This document shows positions 54,130 through 63,939 of a DNA stretch of 64,000 nt, one piece after another (positions within the stretch are counted from its first letter, which is position 1; every line of letters starts with the position of its first letter). Below the pieces are notes generated by a model. It was not told the origin of the DNA. It made no database searches and worked only from the letters and a program-made list of their open reading frames with translations. The translations under genes were made by a program, and so were the position numbers. The stretch lies in assembly GCF_016653635.2 (NCBI RefSeq), contig NZ_CP067420.1, positions 1,557,501 to 1,621,500 of the forward strand, written 5' to 3'. The DNA comes from Skermanella sp. TT6 (GTDB lineage: Bacteria; Pseudomonadota; Alphaproteobacteria; Azospirillales; Azospirillaceae).

Positions 54130-55434
54130 TCAGCGCCCGTCCGGGGCGGCCAGCTCCAGTTCCCGCAGCGGCAGGGGCCGCTGGTCCTGGATGTCGCTGA
54201 AGTCCACGTGGTGGGTCAGGTAGTGGTCGAGGGCGCGTTCCCACGCCTGGTCGTCCGGCAGGCCCCACAGCTTCCGGTAGTCCGGCGAGCCGGGATAGGG
54301 GAACAGCGGCACGGGCTCGTTGGCCCAGACGCCGTGCTCCAGCAGCCGCTTCCGCCACGCATCGACCATCGCCTGGTCGTCGGTGCCGGCCTCGATCAGG
54401 TTGGCCTGGACGAAGGCGACGTGCCGCTTGGCGAAGATCAGCCGATCGGTCAGCTCGTCGGTCGACATGCGGCAGTTCTTGTCCAGGGCCTGGCGCCCTT
54501 CCGGCGTCAGGCTCTCGACGCCCGCCTCGATCGAGACGCAGCCGGCCCGGCCGAGCAGTTCCAGCATCGGCTCCTTCCACAGATCGATCCGGGTCTGGAC
54601 GCCGAACTTGATCCGGCGCCCGGCCAAGGCTTCCAGCAGCTCGGCGTTGGGCAGGAAGATCTCGTCGATGAAGTAGACATACTCGACGCCCTGCGCGATC
54701 AGCCGGTCCAGCTCCTCCAGGATCACCGGGAGCGGGCGCTTGCGGTACTTGTCGCGGAAATTCTCCTTGGCGCAGAAGGAGCAGCGGTAGGGGCACCCGC
54801 GCGAGGTCTCCATCTCCGCTCCCGGACCGGGCCGGGGGCCGTTCGTATCGATGTCGAAACGGTGATGGTGGTGATGGTGGCGGGCAACCCATTCGTCGGG
54901 CCAGGACAGCGCCGGCAGGTCGGTGAAGCGCGAGGCGAAGGGGCCGCCATTGACCTTGGGGTTATCGCGCGGCCCGAAGCAGATCGACGGGATCGAGTCC
55001 CACGGCTCGTCGGCGAGGCGGGGAAGCAGCTCCTCGCACTCGCCCATCACGACCACGTCGACGCCCAGCTTGGCATAGGCCGCCCGCGGCGTGGTCGAAC
55101 CGTGCGGCCCGACCGCCACCAGGGTGCCGCCGACGTCGCCGACCGCCTTCAGCACCTCCTGCGGGACCCGCAGCTCCGGCGGGGCGCAGCGCCAGAACAG
55201 GTAGCTGGGGGCGGTGGTGACCACGGTGAAGTCGGGCGCATAGTCGGTCACGCGGGCGCGGATCTCGTCCAGCCCCAGGTCCATGAGCTGGCCGTCGATG
55301 ATCATCGCCTCGTGGCCGGCGCGCTCGATCAGCGCCTTGGAGTAGCCGTACTCCAGCGGCAGGTGCGGTTCGCGGCAGCCGAAATAGATGCTGCCGTCGA
55401 AGTTCCAGTTCGGGTTGATCAGGGCGAACTTCAT
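54130..55434 (-). CDS. B12-binding/radical SAM protein of a glycan cluster
   Basis: A 434-residue protein. Residues 1-140 form a Rossmann-like B12-binding domain (FALINPNW, VAVGPHGSTTPRAAYAKLGV), though no DxHxxG is evident. The radical SAM core has Cys214, Cys218 and Cys221 (SRGCPYRCSFC), with EYVYFIDEIFLPNAE and SIEAGVESLTPEGRQALDKN. A natural run of six His (186-191) lies in the linker. It resembles, from memory, the family described as the radical SAM protein of the rhizo-twelve system, a cluster with several glycosyltransferases. Possible roles are methylation or epimerisation of a sugar. Its ATG overlaps the preceding gene by four bases. Confidence 0.82.
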   Translation of the reverse strand: MKFALINPNWNFDGSIYFGCREPHLPLEYGYSKALIERAGHEAMIIDGQLMDLGLDEIRARVTDYAPDFTVVTTAPSYLFWRCAPPELRVPQEVLKAVGDVGGTLVAVGPHGSTTPRAAYAKLGVDVVVMGECEELLPRLADEPWDSIPSICFGPRDNPKVNGGPFASRFTDLPALSWPDEWVARHHHHHHRFDIDTNGPRPGPGAEMETSRGCPYRCSFCAKENFRDKYRKRPLPVILEELDRLIAQGVEYVYFIDEIFLPNAELLEALAGRRIKFGVQTRIDLWKEPMLELLGRAGCVSIEAGVESLTPEGRQALDKNCRMSTDELTDRLIFAKRHVAFVQANLIEAGTDDQAMVDAWRKRLLEHGVWANEPVPLFPYPGSPDYRKLWGLPDDQAWERALDHYLTHHVDFSDIQDQRPLPLRELELAAPDGR

Positions 55435-57344
55435 GATGCCGCCCTCCTCAGGACGGGCGCCTCGACGCCCGCGATCCGGTTCTCGGTCAGCCAGCCGGAC
55501 AGGCGCGCGATCCCCTCGGCGATCCCGACCCTCGGTTGCCACCCGGTCGCGGCGTTGAACCTGGCCGTGTCGGAGACGTAATAGAGCTGGTCGCCCGGCC
55601 GCCAGGGACCGAAGCTGACGTCGGGCCGGCGGCCGGTGGTCGATCCGATCCGGTCCAGCAGCTCGACCAGGCTGGTCGCGTTGTCGGGACCGCCGCCGAT
55701 GTTGAAGGCCTGTCCCCGAATCGACGACATATGCTCCTGCGCCGCGAGAAAGGCGTCCACGAGATCCTCGACGAACAGGATGTCGCGGACCTGCCGGCCG
55801 TCGCCGTACAGGGTGATCGGCTCGCCGTCCAGCGCGCGGATCAGGAAATGGGCGACCCAGCCCTGGTCCTCGGTGCCGAACTGGTGGGGCCCGTAGATGC
55901 AGCTCATGCGGAAGACCGCGGTCGGCAGATCGTAGGTGCGGGAATAGTCCAGCACATACTGGTCGGCGCTGCCCTTCGACGCGCCGTAGGGGCTGTAGAA
56001 GTCCAGCGGGCGCGACTCGTCGATGCCGCGGGCGCGGATCTCCGGATCGGCCGGGGCGTAGCGCTCGCCTTCGAGCCGCAGTTCCAGGTCGGCCAGCTTG
56101 CCATAGACCTTGTTGGTCGAGGTGAACACCAGGGGCGGCGGCTCGGCCTGGGCCCGCATCGCCTCCAGCAGGTTGACCGTGCCCCGGGCATTGATCTCGA
56201 AGTCGGTGATCGGATCCACGAGGCTGGTGGTCACGGCGACCTGCGCCGCGAAGTGGAACATCTTGCCGGCCTGGGCGACCGCCTCGCGGAGCACGTGGGG
56301 ATCGCGGATGTCGGCCAATTCGAAGGTGACCGCGCTGCCGTGGGTCGATTTCAGCCAGTCGATGTTCTGCTCGACGCCGGGGCGCGACAGGTTGTCGTAG
56401 ACGATGACCCGGTGGCCCCCGCGGACCAGGCGGTCGGCCAGGTTGGTCCCGATGAAGCCGGCCCCGCCGGTGATGACCACGGGCTTGCCCGTGCTGCCCG
56501 ACGCCGGACGGGGGGATCCGGGGCGGCCCAGGCGGTCGACCGAGCGGACCGCCGCGATGCCGCCCTGCTCCAGCAGCCGGCCGAGGAGCTTCGGCGAGCG
56601 GTCGGCCCGCAGCACGCCCAGTGCGTAATCCCGCTCGTCCGCATGGAAGCCCCGTGCGCTGGACTCGTCCGCGGCCAGGTCCAGGAGCGACGACCAGTAG
56701 ACCCGGTCGGCCGGAGCCTCGGCCGCGGCGAGAAAGGCCCTGATCTGGCCGCGCTCGTCATGGCGCCAGGTGGAGAAGCCCGTTCCGGTGATCCACAGGG
56801 CGGGGACCCGGCCGGCCCCGGCCATCGCCTGGGCGTACTCTTCGACGACCGCTTCCCAGCCCGGCCAGGACGTATCGCCGGTGCCGGGGAACGCCCCGAT
56901 GCCGACGGCGTCGATGTCGCCGAGGCCGCCCCGTTGCGCCAGCAGTTCCAGGGCCGCCGGATCAAGGCCGCTCAGCACGACCTTGCGGCCGGCCTGCCGG
57001 ATCGCGGCGGCCGCTCCGGCGATCGCCGCGATCCGGCCCGGTGCGGCGGCGATCTCGACCCACTCCACGGCGGGCAGGGCCGGGAGGAGCGTCCCGACGG
57101 CATCGGGCGCATCGGCCTCGCCGAGGGCGAGGACCGGCAGCAGGTCGAACTCCGCCGCGAGGCGCGGGAGCAGCCAGCCGTGCCAGCCGCCGGAATCGGC
57201 CTGGACGCGCAAGCGGCGCACGCCCAGTCCTTTCAGGGCCGCCACGGCCTGTTCGGCGCGGGCTCGGTCGTCGGGTCGGAAGGTTGTGGTGAAGCCTGGC
57301 ATGGCCGCGGGCGGATCCCTGGGGGTGTCCCGGTCGCCCATCAT
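55431..57344 (-). CDS. Fusion: barrel-like N-terminal domain plus NAD-dependent sugar epimerase
   Basis: A 637-residue fusion. Residues 1-285 look like a TIM barrel of glycoside-hydrolase type (VEWVEIAAAPGRIAAIAGAA, GIGAFPGTGDTSWPGWEAVV, PALWITGTGFSTWRHDERGQ); I cannot name its family. From about residue 286 it is an extended short-chain dehydrogenase: VVITGGAGFIGTNLADRLVR (NAD site), FTSTNKVYGK and the catalytic Tyr-x3-Lys in YSPYGASKGSADQY. The epimerase half resembles CDP-paratose/UDP-sugar epimerases. The start is ATG 57344, overlapping the preceding stop. No stop or frame break separates the halves. Confidence 0.82.
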   Translation of the reverse strand: MMGDRDTPRDPPAAMPGFTTTFRPDDRARAEQAVAALKGLGVRRLRVQADSGGWHGWLLPRLAAEFDLLPVLALGEADAPDAVGTLLPALPAVEWVEIAAAPGRIAAIAGAAAAIRQAGRKVVLSGLDPAALELLAQRGGLGDIDAVGIGAFPGTGDTSWPGWEAVVEEYAQAMAGAGRVPALWITGTGFSTWRHDERGQIRAFLAAAEAPADRVYWSSLLDLAADESSARGFHADERDYALGVLRADRSPKLLGRLLEQGGIAAVRSVDRLGRPGSPRPASGSTGKPVVITGGAGFIGTNLADRLVRGGHRVIVYDNLSRPGVEQNIDWLKSTHGSAVTFELADIRDPHVLREAVAQAGKMFHFAAQVAVTTSLVDPITDFEINARGTVNLLEAMRAQAEPPPLVFTSTNKVYGKLADLELRLEGERYAPADPEIRARGIDESRPLDFYSPYGASKGSADQYVLDYSRTYDLPTAVFRMSCIYGPHQFGTEDQGWVAHFLIRALDGEPITLYGDGRQVRDILFVEDLVDAFLAAQEHMSSIRGQAFNIGGGPDNATSLVELLDRIGSTTGRRPDVSFGPWRPGDQLYYVSDTARFNAATGWQPRVGIAEGIARLSGWLTENRIAGVEAPVLRRAAS

Positions 57345-58459
57345 ACGGCCAAACCCCTGGCCGCCAGTTCGCGGCTCGCCTGGTCGACCCGATCCACCGC
57401 GATCTGGCCGTCGAGCCACGCGGCCAGCTCGACCATGCCGTCGGCCAGCGACGTCTCGGGCCGGTAGCCCAGCAGCCGTTGCGCCTTGCCGATGTCGGCG
57501 AAGCAGTGCCGGATGTCGCCGACGCGGAACTTCTTGGTCAGCGTCGGCGCGATGCGCGACTTGCCGAGCGAGGCGGCGAGCTGCTCCGCAACCTCGACCA
57601 CGCTGTAGCTTTCGCCGCTGCCGACGTTGAAGACATGCCCGGCGGCGTCCTTGGCGTTCAGCGCCAGATGGCAGGCGCGCGCCACGTCGGCCACATGGAC
57701 GAAGTCGCGGCGCTGCAGGCCGTCCTCGAAGATCATCGGCGGATTGCCGTTGAGCAGCCGGGAGGCGAAGATCGCGAGCACGCCCGTGTACGGGTTGGAC
57801 AGCGCCTGGCGCGTGCCGAACACGTTGAAGAAGCGCATCGCGACGGTCGGGATGTTGTAGGCCTGCCCGATCAGCAGGCACATGCGCTCCTGCACATACT
57901 TGTTGAGCGCATAGATCGACGACAGCGTCGGCGCCTTGTCCTCCGTCGTCGGGACGGGCGTGATCTCGCCGCCGTCCGGGCCGAGCGGCTCCCACAGGCC
58001 GTCCTTGAGCCTGGAGAGGCTGCGTTCGGCCGGGGTGACGATTTCGCCCTTGATGTCGCGGTACAGGCCCTCGCCGTAGATGCTCATGCTGCTGGCGACC
58101 ACCAGCCGCTCGACAGGCCGCTCGATCAGCGCCTGGAGCAGCACCGCGGTGCCGAGGTCGTTGACGCCGACATAATCGTCGACCTGATACATGCTCTGGC
58201 CGACGCCGACCATGGCGGCGAAGTGATAGACGGCGTCGATGCCCTGAAGCGCGGACTTGACCGCGACCGGATCGCGCACGTCGCCGACGCGCAGCTCGAT
58301 GTCACGGCTGAGATAGTCCGGCCGGGCGCCGCCGCTGCCGTGGACCTGCTCGGATAAATTGTCCAAAACCCGGACTTCATGGCCGGCGGCAACCAGTTCA
58401 TCGGCCAGGTGCGAGCCTATGAAGCCGGCTCCGCCAGTGATGAGTATCTTTTTTGACAT
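57341..58459 (-). CDS. NAD-dependent nucleotide-sugar epimerase/dehydratase
   Basis: A 372-residue extended SDR protein. The NAD site is ILITGGAGFIGSHLADELVA, the active-site Ser-Tyr-Lys set is seen in VASSMSIYGEG and SSIYALNKYVQE, and FFNVFGTRQALSNPYTGVLA is a substrate-loop block. An insert with LWEPLGPDGGEITPVPTTED resembles dTDP-sugar epimerases. First gene of the seven-gene glycan operon, which continues with the fusion protein through an ATGA overlap. Substrate not known. Confidence 0.88.
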   Translation of the reverse strand: MSKKILITGGAGFIGSHLADELVAAGHEVRVLDNLSEQVHGSGGARPDYLSRDIELRVGDVRDPVAVKSALQGIDAVYHFAAMVGVGQSMYQVDDYVGVNDLGTAVLLQALIERPVERLVVASSMSIYGEGLYRDIKGEIVTPAERSLSRLKDGLWEPLGPDGGEITPVPTTEDKAPTLSSIYALNKYVQERMCLLIGQAYNIPTVAMRFFNVFGTRQALSNPYTGVLAIFASRLLNGNPPMIFEDGLQRRDFVHVADVARACHLALNAKDAAGHVFNVGSGESYSVVEVAEQLAASLGKSRIAPTLTKKFRVGDIRHCFADIGKAQRLLGYRPETSLADGMVELAAWLDGQIAVDRVDQASRELAARGLAV

Positions 58460-58618
58460 AAGATTGTTTTCCCCGGATTTTCTTCCAGGAGGAGAACGGG
58501 ATCCGGCCGGTCGATGTTCCAATCATCCTTGCGGGGTAGAGGCTGGTGCAAGGGCATAGGACGGCTCGCCTATGAAGTTCCGGCGAGCCGTTGGGAAGGG
58601 GGGATGGGAGGGACGCCG

Positions 58619-58993
58619 TCAGCCGGCCGAGAAGATCATGATCAGCCCGATGACGAATGCCACCACCACGATGCCGGCGGCGATCATCGGCCCGAGATGG
58701 CTCGGAGGCGTGTCCCTGGAATGGGAATTGGCCGGGGCGTGCGCCGGCGCGGCGGGGCTTTCGTACTGGACCTTGGCGGCCGGGGTCGGCACGCCGGCCG
58801 CCTCGTCGTCGGTGCCCAGCGGAGAGGTCGCCGGATCGGGCGCGGCCACCTTGTCGCGGAACTTGCCGCTGTCGATCTGGTCTCGGAGATGACCGCGTTC
58901 CATCGGGTCGGGACTGGCTGTCTTTGCGGGATCGGGGCGGCTGGCTGCATCGTGCGCCGCGCCCATATCGCGGTCCGTTTCGCGGTCGGCCAT
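58619..58993 (-). CDS. Tail-anchored hypothetical membrane protein
   Basis: A 124-residue protein, not recognised. The first 95 residues are hydrophilic and disordered (MADRETDRDMGAAHDAASRP, then Pro/Ala-rich). The C-terminus is a single membrane span (LGPMIAAGIVVVAFVIGLIM) ending in FSAG, so the body would remain in the cytosol. AGGGAA lies before the ATG. It stands alone between the glycan operon and tRNA-Thr. Weak conservation is expected, but codon use is normal. Confidence 0.65.
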   Translation of the reverse strand: MADRETDRDMGAAHDAASRPDPAKTASPDPMERGHLRDQIDSGKFRDKVAAPDPATSPLGTDDEAAGVPTPAAKVQYESPAAPAHAPANSHSRDTPPSHLGPMIAAGIVVVAFVIGLIMIFSAG

Positions 58994-59187
58994 TGGGGTT
59001 CCCTGCGCCTGTTGCTGTTCGTGTGAGTGGTCTCTTGCGGATGCGCGGCGTTGCGCGCGTCCGGGACATCAACGAGCGGGCAGGGGGTTGGTTCCAGGAA
59101 ACAAGTCCCGTTAGGGCAGGGCCGCCGGGCGCGCCGCGGCGTCGTTTCTGGATTTTCCGGGTAACTTCCGGCAAACGGGGCTTCGAC

Positions 59188-59262
59188 TGGTGCCGGCTGA
59201 GGGATTTGAACCCCCGACCTTCGGTTTACAAAACCGCTGCACTACCACTGTGCTAAGCCGGC
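59188..59262 (-). tRNA. tRNA-Thr (anticodon UGU)
   Basis: On the minus strand GCCGGCT pairs with AGCCGGC as a seven-base acceptor stem. The anticodon loop is TTTGTAA with UGU, the T arm has GGTTCAAATCC, and CCA is encoded at 59188-59190. It stands apart from the tRNA-Tyr/tRNA-Gly/tuf unit and points the other way. Confidence 0.93.
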
Positions 59263-59439
59263 CCCGGGTCGAACGGCATGCAGACTAGCGCCGCGGGCCG
59301 TGCTGAACAAGCCCGCGGTGAAGATTTCCTCTCCCTGCGCGAAAGGGGAGCAGGCCGGTTGACGCCCGGCGTCCGGTGCCGGTAACCCATGGGCATGCGT
59401 GGGGTCCGTGCCCCGCGTTCCGCCCTTCCGGGAGATGAG

Positions 59440-61389
59440 ATGGACCGCAGAAGCTTCCTGTCCGCGCTGGCCCTCGGCGCGGCGACATGCCTGACCGCCA
59501 CATGCTTCGCCACCGGCGCCCTGGCCGACGCTACCGTCCGGCTCCGGCTGCTCGGCACCACCGACCTGCATGTCAACGTGCTGCCCTACAACTACTATTC
59601 GGACAAGGAGGACGTCACGGTCGGGCTGGCGCGCACCGCCACCCTCATCGCCAAGGCCCGGGACGAAGCGAAGAACAGCCTGCTGCTTGACAATGCCGAC
59701 GCGATCCAGGGCAATCCGCTCGGCGATTTCGTGGCCCGCGAGCGCGGCCTGAGGCGCGGCGACGTCCATCCCGTCTACAAGGCGATGAACCTGCTGAAGT
59801 ACGATGCCGCCACGGTCGGCAACCACGAGTTCAACTACGGCCTGGATTTCCTCGGCGACGCGCAGGCCGGCGCCGCCTTTCCGGTCGTGGCCGCCAATGT
59901 CGAGCGTGCCGGCGACGGCAAGCCCTATTTCAAGCCCTACGAGATCCTGACGCGGCAGGTGGTGGACGAGTCGGGGAAGTCGCATCCGCTGAAGATCGGC
60001 GTCATCGGTTTCGTCACCCCCCAGATCACCACCTGGGACAAGGCCGCCCTGGAGGGCCGGGTCGTCACCACCGACATCGTCGAGGCTGCCCGCAAGTACG
60101 TGCCCGAACTGCGCGCCAAGGGGGCCGACATCGTGGTGGCCCTCAGCCACAGCGGCTTGTCGGCCGAGCCGCGGGTCGGCGGGGAGGAGAACGCGGCCTG
60201 GTACCTCGCCGGGGTCCAGGGGATCGACGCGATCCTCACCGGGCACCAGCACAAGGTCTTTCCCGGCCCGGATTTCGCCGGATTGCCCGACACCGACATG
60301 GCCAAGGGCAAGGTCCGCGGCGTCCCCGTCGTGATGCCGGGCTTCTGGGGCAGCCACCTGGGCCTGATCGACCTGATCCTGAAGGAGGAGGGCGGAAAAT
60401 GGTCGGTCGCCGACGCGGTTTCCTCCGTGCGGCCGATCTGGGAGACCCGGGACAAGCGGAAGGTGGCGCTGGTCGAGTCGGATCCCGCCATCGTCGAGGC
60501 GCTGAAGGCCGACCACGAGGCGACGCTGGCCTATGTCCGGCAGCCGATCGGCGAGACGACGGCGCCGATCAACAGCTATTTCGCCCTGGTCCAGGACGAC
60601 CCTTCCGTCCAGATCGTGACCAACGCGCAGGTCTGGTACGCCAAGCGGATGCTGGCCGGCACCGAGTACGAGGGCCTGCCGGTGCTGTCGGCCGGAGCGC
60701 CGTTCAAGGCCGGCGGCCGCGGCGGGCCGGACTATTACACCGACATTCCGGTGGGCCGGATCGCGATCAGGAACGCGGCCGACCTCTATCTCTATCCCAA
60801 TACCCTGCGCGCCGTGGTGATGACCGGCGCCCAGGTGCGGCAATGGCTGGAGATGTCGGCTGGCGCGTTCAACCGGATCGACCCGGCGCAGGCGGGCGAG
60901 CAGCCGCTGCTGAACCCCTCGTTCCCCAGCTACAATTTCGATGTCATCGACGGCGTGACCTACCGGATCGACGTGTCGCAGCCGGCCCGCTACGACGGCG
61001 ACGGCAAGCTCGCGGCGCCCGCCTCGCACCGCATCAAGGACCTGGCCTTCGAAGGCCGGCCGATTGACGAGTCGCGGCGGTTCGTCGTCGTGACCAACAA
61101 CTACCGTGCCGGCGGCGGCGGCAAGTTTCCGGGCCTCGACGGGTCGAACGTCATCCTGGAGGCCCCGGACGAGAACCGCACGGTGCTGGTCAACTACATC
61201 TTCGACCGCCGGACCATCGACCCGGCATCCGACGGGAACTGGTCGCTCAGCCCGATCGGCGGCGACGCGGTGGTGACCTTCCCCTCGTCGCCGAAGGCGA
61301 AGGAGGCGATTCCCGCCGGAAGCAGGATCAGCGCGCTCGGCGACGCCGGCGACGGCTTCGCGAAGTACCGCATCGACCTGTCCCGGTAG
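59440..61389 (+). CDS. cpdB: 2',3'-cyclic-nucleotide 2'-phosphodiesterase / 3'-nucleotidase
   Basis: A 649-residue periplasmic enzyme that releases nucleosides and phosphate from RNA breakdown products. The N-terminal MDRRSFLSALALGAATCL is a twin-arginine-like signal. The metallophosphoesterase domain has LLGTTDLHVNVLPYN, LLLDNADAIQGNP, VGNHEFNYG, LSHSG and LTGHQHKVFPG, a complete metal set. The C-terminal 5'-nucleotidase domain includes YPNTLRAVVMTGAQVRQWLE and FVVVTNNYRAGGGGKFPGL. GGAG five bases upstream fixes ATG 59440. Convergent with rlmB. Confidence 0.95.
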   Translation: MDRRSFLSALALGAATCLTATCFATGALADATVRLRLLGTTDLHVNVLPYNYYSDKEDVTVGLARTATLIAKARDEAKNSLLLDNADAIQGNPLGDFVARERGLRRGDVHPVYKAMNLLKYDAATVGNHEFNYGLDFLGDAQAGAAFPVVAANVERAGDGKPYFKPYEILTRQVVDESGKSHPLKIGVIGFVTPQITTWDKAALEGRVVTTDIVEAARKYVPELRAKGADIVVALSHSGLSAEPRVGGEENAAWYLAGVQGIDAILTGHQHKVFPGPDFAGLPDTDMAKGKVRGVPVVMPGFWGSHLGLIDLILKEEGGKWSVADAVSSVRPIWETRDKRKVALVESDPAIVEALKADHEATLAYVRQPIGETTAPINSYFALVQDDPSVQIVTNAQVWYAKRMLAGTEYEGLPVLSAGAPFKAGGRGGPDYYTDIPVGRIAIRNAADLYLYPNTLRAVVMTGAQVRQWLEMSAGAFNRIDPAQAGEQPLLNPSFPSYNFDVIDGVTYRIDVSQPARYDGDGKLAAPASHRIKDLAFEGRPIDESRRFVVVTNNYRAGGGGKFPGLDGSNVILEAPDENRTVLVNYIFDRRTIDPASDGNWSLSPIGGDAVVTFPSSPKAKEAIPAGSRISALGDAGDGFAKYRIDLSR

Positions 61390-61398
61390 GATGCCGGC

Positions 61399-62244
61399 TC
61401 AACGAAGCCGGGCCAGTTCGTAGAGCGCCACCGCCGCGGCGTTGGACACGTTCAGGCTGCCGATCGGCCCGCCGGTCGGCAGCCGGGCGATCTCGTCGCA
61501 GCGTTCCATGGTGAGGCGCCGCAGCCCGCTGCCCTCGGCGCCCAGCACCAGCGCGACGCGGCCCTTCAGTTCCATCCGGGCGAGCGTCCTGGCACCCGAT
61601 TCGTCAAGCCCGACGCACCAGTAGCCGGCCTCGCGCAGCTCGGTCAGCGAGCGGGCGAGATTGACGATCCGCACCAGGGGCACGACTTCGGCGGCACCCG
61701 AGGCGCTCTTCGCCAGCGTGCCGGTCAGCTCGGGCGCGTTGCGGTCGGGCAGGACCACGGCGCTGGCCCCGAAGGCGGCCGCGGAACGCAGGATGGCGCC
61801 CACGTTGTGCGGATCGGTCACCTGGTCCAGCACGACGATCACGTCGCCCTCCCTCATCGATCCCTGCCGGACGATGTCCTCCAGGTCGATCTCCGGCAGG
61901 GGGGCGGCATCCAACACCAGTCCCTGGTGGACGGCGCCGGGCGGCAGCAGGCGGTCCAGCTCGGTCCGTTCCGTCACGGTCGGCTTGGGCCGCTCCAGCC
62001 CGGCGGCGCGCGCCTGGTCCAGGGCGCCCGCGAGGCTCGCGAGTCCCGCCTCGGTCGCGAGCAGGCGGGTGCAGCGCCGGTCCGGGTTGGTCCAGGCCGC
62101 GGCGACCGGATGGAGCCCGAACAGCAGGCCGGGACGGCCGGACTGGGCGCCGCCGGGCTTGTGCCGGCGGCCGGGCTGGCCGGGCGGCTGGCCGGGTGTC
62201 TGGGAAGCGGGATGGGCGGGGCGGGGCGGCTTGCGTCTGGTCAT
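61399..62244 (-). CDS. rlmB: 23S rRNA (guanosine2251-2'-O)-methyltransferase RlmB
   Basis: A 281-residue SpoU/SPOUT enzyme methylating G2251 in the peptidyl-transferase P loop. A Pro/Gln/Gly-rich basic N-terminus of about 40 residues precedes LLFGLHPVAAAW. SPOUT motifs are seen in VLDQVTDPHNVGAILRSAAA, VALVLGAEGSGLRRLTMERC and GSLNVSNAAAVALYEL. The frame is open further upstream through the tRNA genes, but ATG 62244 gives the family start. It lies beside the tRNA-Tyr/Gly/tuf unit, an order common in alphaproteobacteria, and reads away from it. Confidence 0.95.
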   Translation of the reverse strand: MTRRKPPRPAHPASQTPGQPPGQPGRRHKPGGAQSGRPGLLFGLHPVAAAWTNPDRRCTRLLATEAGLASLAGALDQARAAGLERPKPTVTERTELDRLLPPGAVHQGLVLDAAPLPEIDLEDIVRQGSMREGDVIVVLDQVTDPHNVGAILRSAAAFGASAVVLPDRNAPELTGTLAKSASGAAEVVPLVRIVNLARSLTELREAGYWCVGLDESGARTLARMELKGRVALVLGAEGSGLRRLTMERCDEIARLPTGGPIGSLNVSNAAAVALYELARLR

Positions 62245-62309
62245 GATGGAACCGACTTTGCCCCGCCTCGAATTACGACGCCAGCGTTGAGTTCGGCCAT
62301 CTTTAGCCG

Positions 62310-62337
62310 TTGACATTGGGAGCGAAATTACCATAGT
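62310..62337 (+). promoter_or_regulatory. Sigma70-like promoter for tRNA-Tyr, tRNA-Gly and tuf
   Basis: TTGACA at 62310-62315, a 16-base spacer, and CATAGT at 62332-62337 (four of six with consensus). Transcription would start about 25 bases before tRNA-Tyr. Confidence 0.65.
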
Positions 62338-62369
62338 GCGCATCTCCGTCCCGGGCGACCGGGGCGGTT

Positions 62370-62455
62370 GGAAGGGTGGCCGAGTGGTTAAAGGCAGCAG
62401 ACTGTAAATCTGCCCGCGATAGCGTACGCTGGTTCGAATCCAGCCCCTTCCACCA
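62370..62455 (+). tRNA. tRNA-Tyr (anticodon GUA)
   Basis: GGAAGGG pairs with CCCTTCC as acceptor stem. The anticodon loop CTGTAAA contains GUA, and a long variable arm (CCCGCGATAGCGTACGC) shows the class II type. CCA is encoded at the 3' end. It lies 76 bases before tRNA-Gly. Confidence 0.96.
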
Positions 62456-62531
62456 TCTCTGCCATCAGGGCCGGATCCTCCGGCCGGGATCGGCAGACCG
62501 GTGTCGATGGCGCCGTCAGGAAATGGTTCGG

Positions 62532-62605
62532 GCGGGTGTAGCTCAATGGTAGAGCTCCAGTCTTCCAAACTGGTGACGAGGGTTCGATTCCCTTCACCCG
62601 CTCCA
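62532..62605 (+). tRNA. tRNA-Gly (anticodon UCC)
   Basis: GCGGGTG pairs with CACCCGC. The anticodon arm CCAGT-CTTCCAA-ACTGG gives UCC, the T arm is GGTTCGATTCC, and CCA is encoded. It is placed 90 bases before tuf, probably cotranscribed. Confidence 0.96.
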
Positions 62606-62695
62606 TTCCTCGACGACGCGGCCGCCGGCTCCGGTAAGTTTTGGTTTTTGATCTTCGGATGGATGTCGGCTAAAGCCGCGGGGACAGAAAGAGCG

Positions 62696-63886
<1,191 letters not shown>

Positions 63887-63900
63887 GGTTCCGCTGACCT

Positions 63901-63939
63901 GGCCGCCGCCGGAGAATTATTTTCCGGCGGCGGCCTTTT
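63901..63939 (+). terminator. Intrinsic terminator after tuf
   Basis: GGCCGCCGCCGGA pairs over 13 bp with TCCGGCGGCGGCC around a nine-base AT-rich loop, then TTTTC. It ends the tRNA-Tyr/tRNA-Gly/tuf transcription unit. Bases 63940-64000 show nothing further. Confidence 0.92.
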
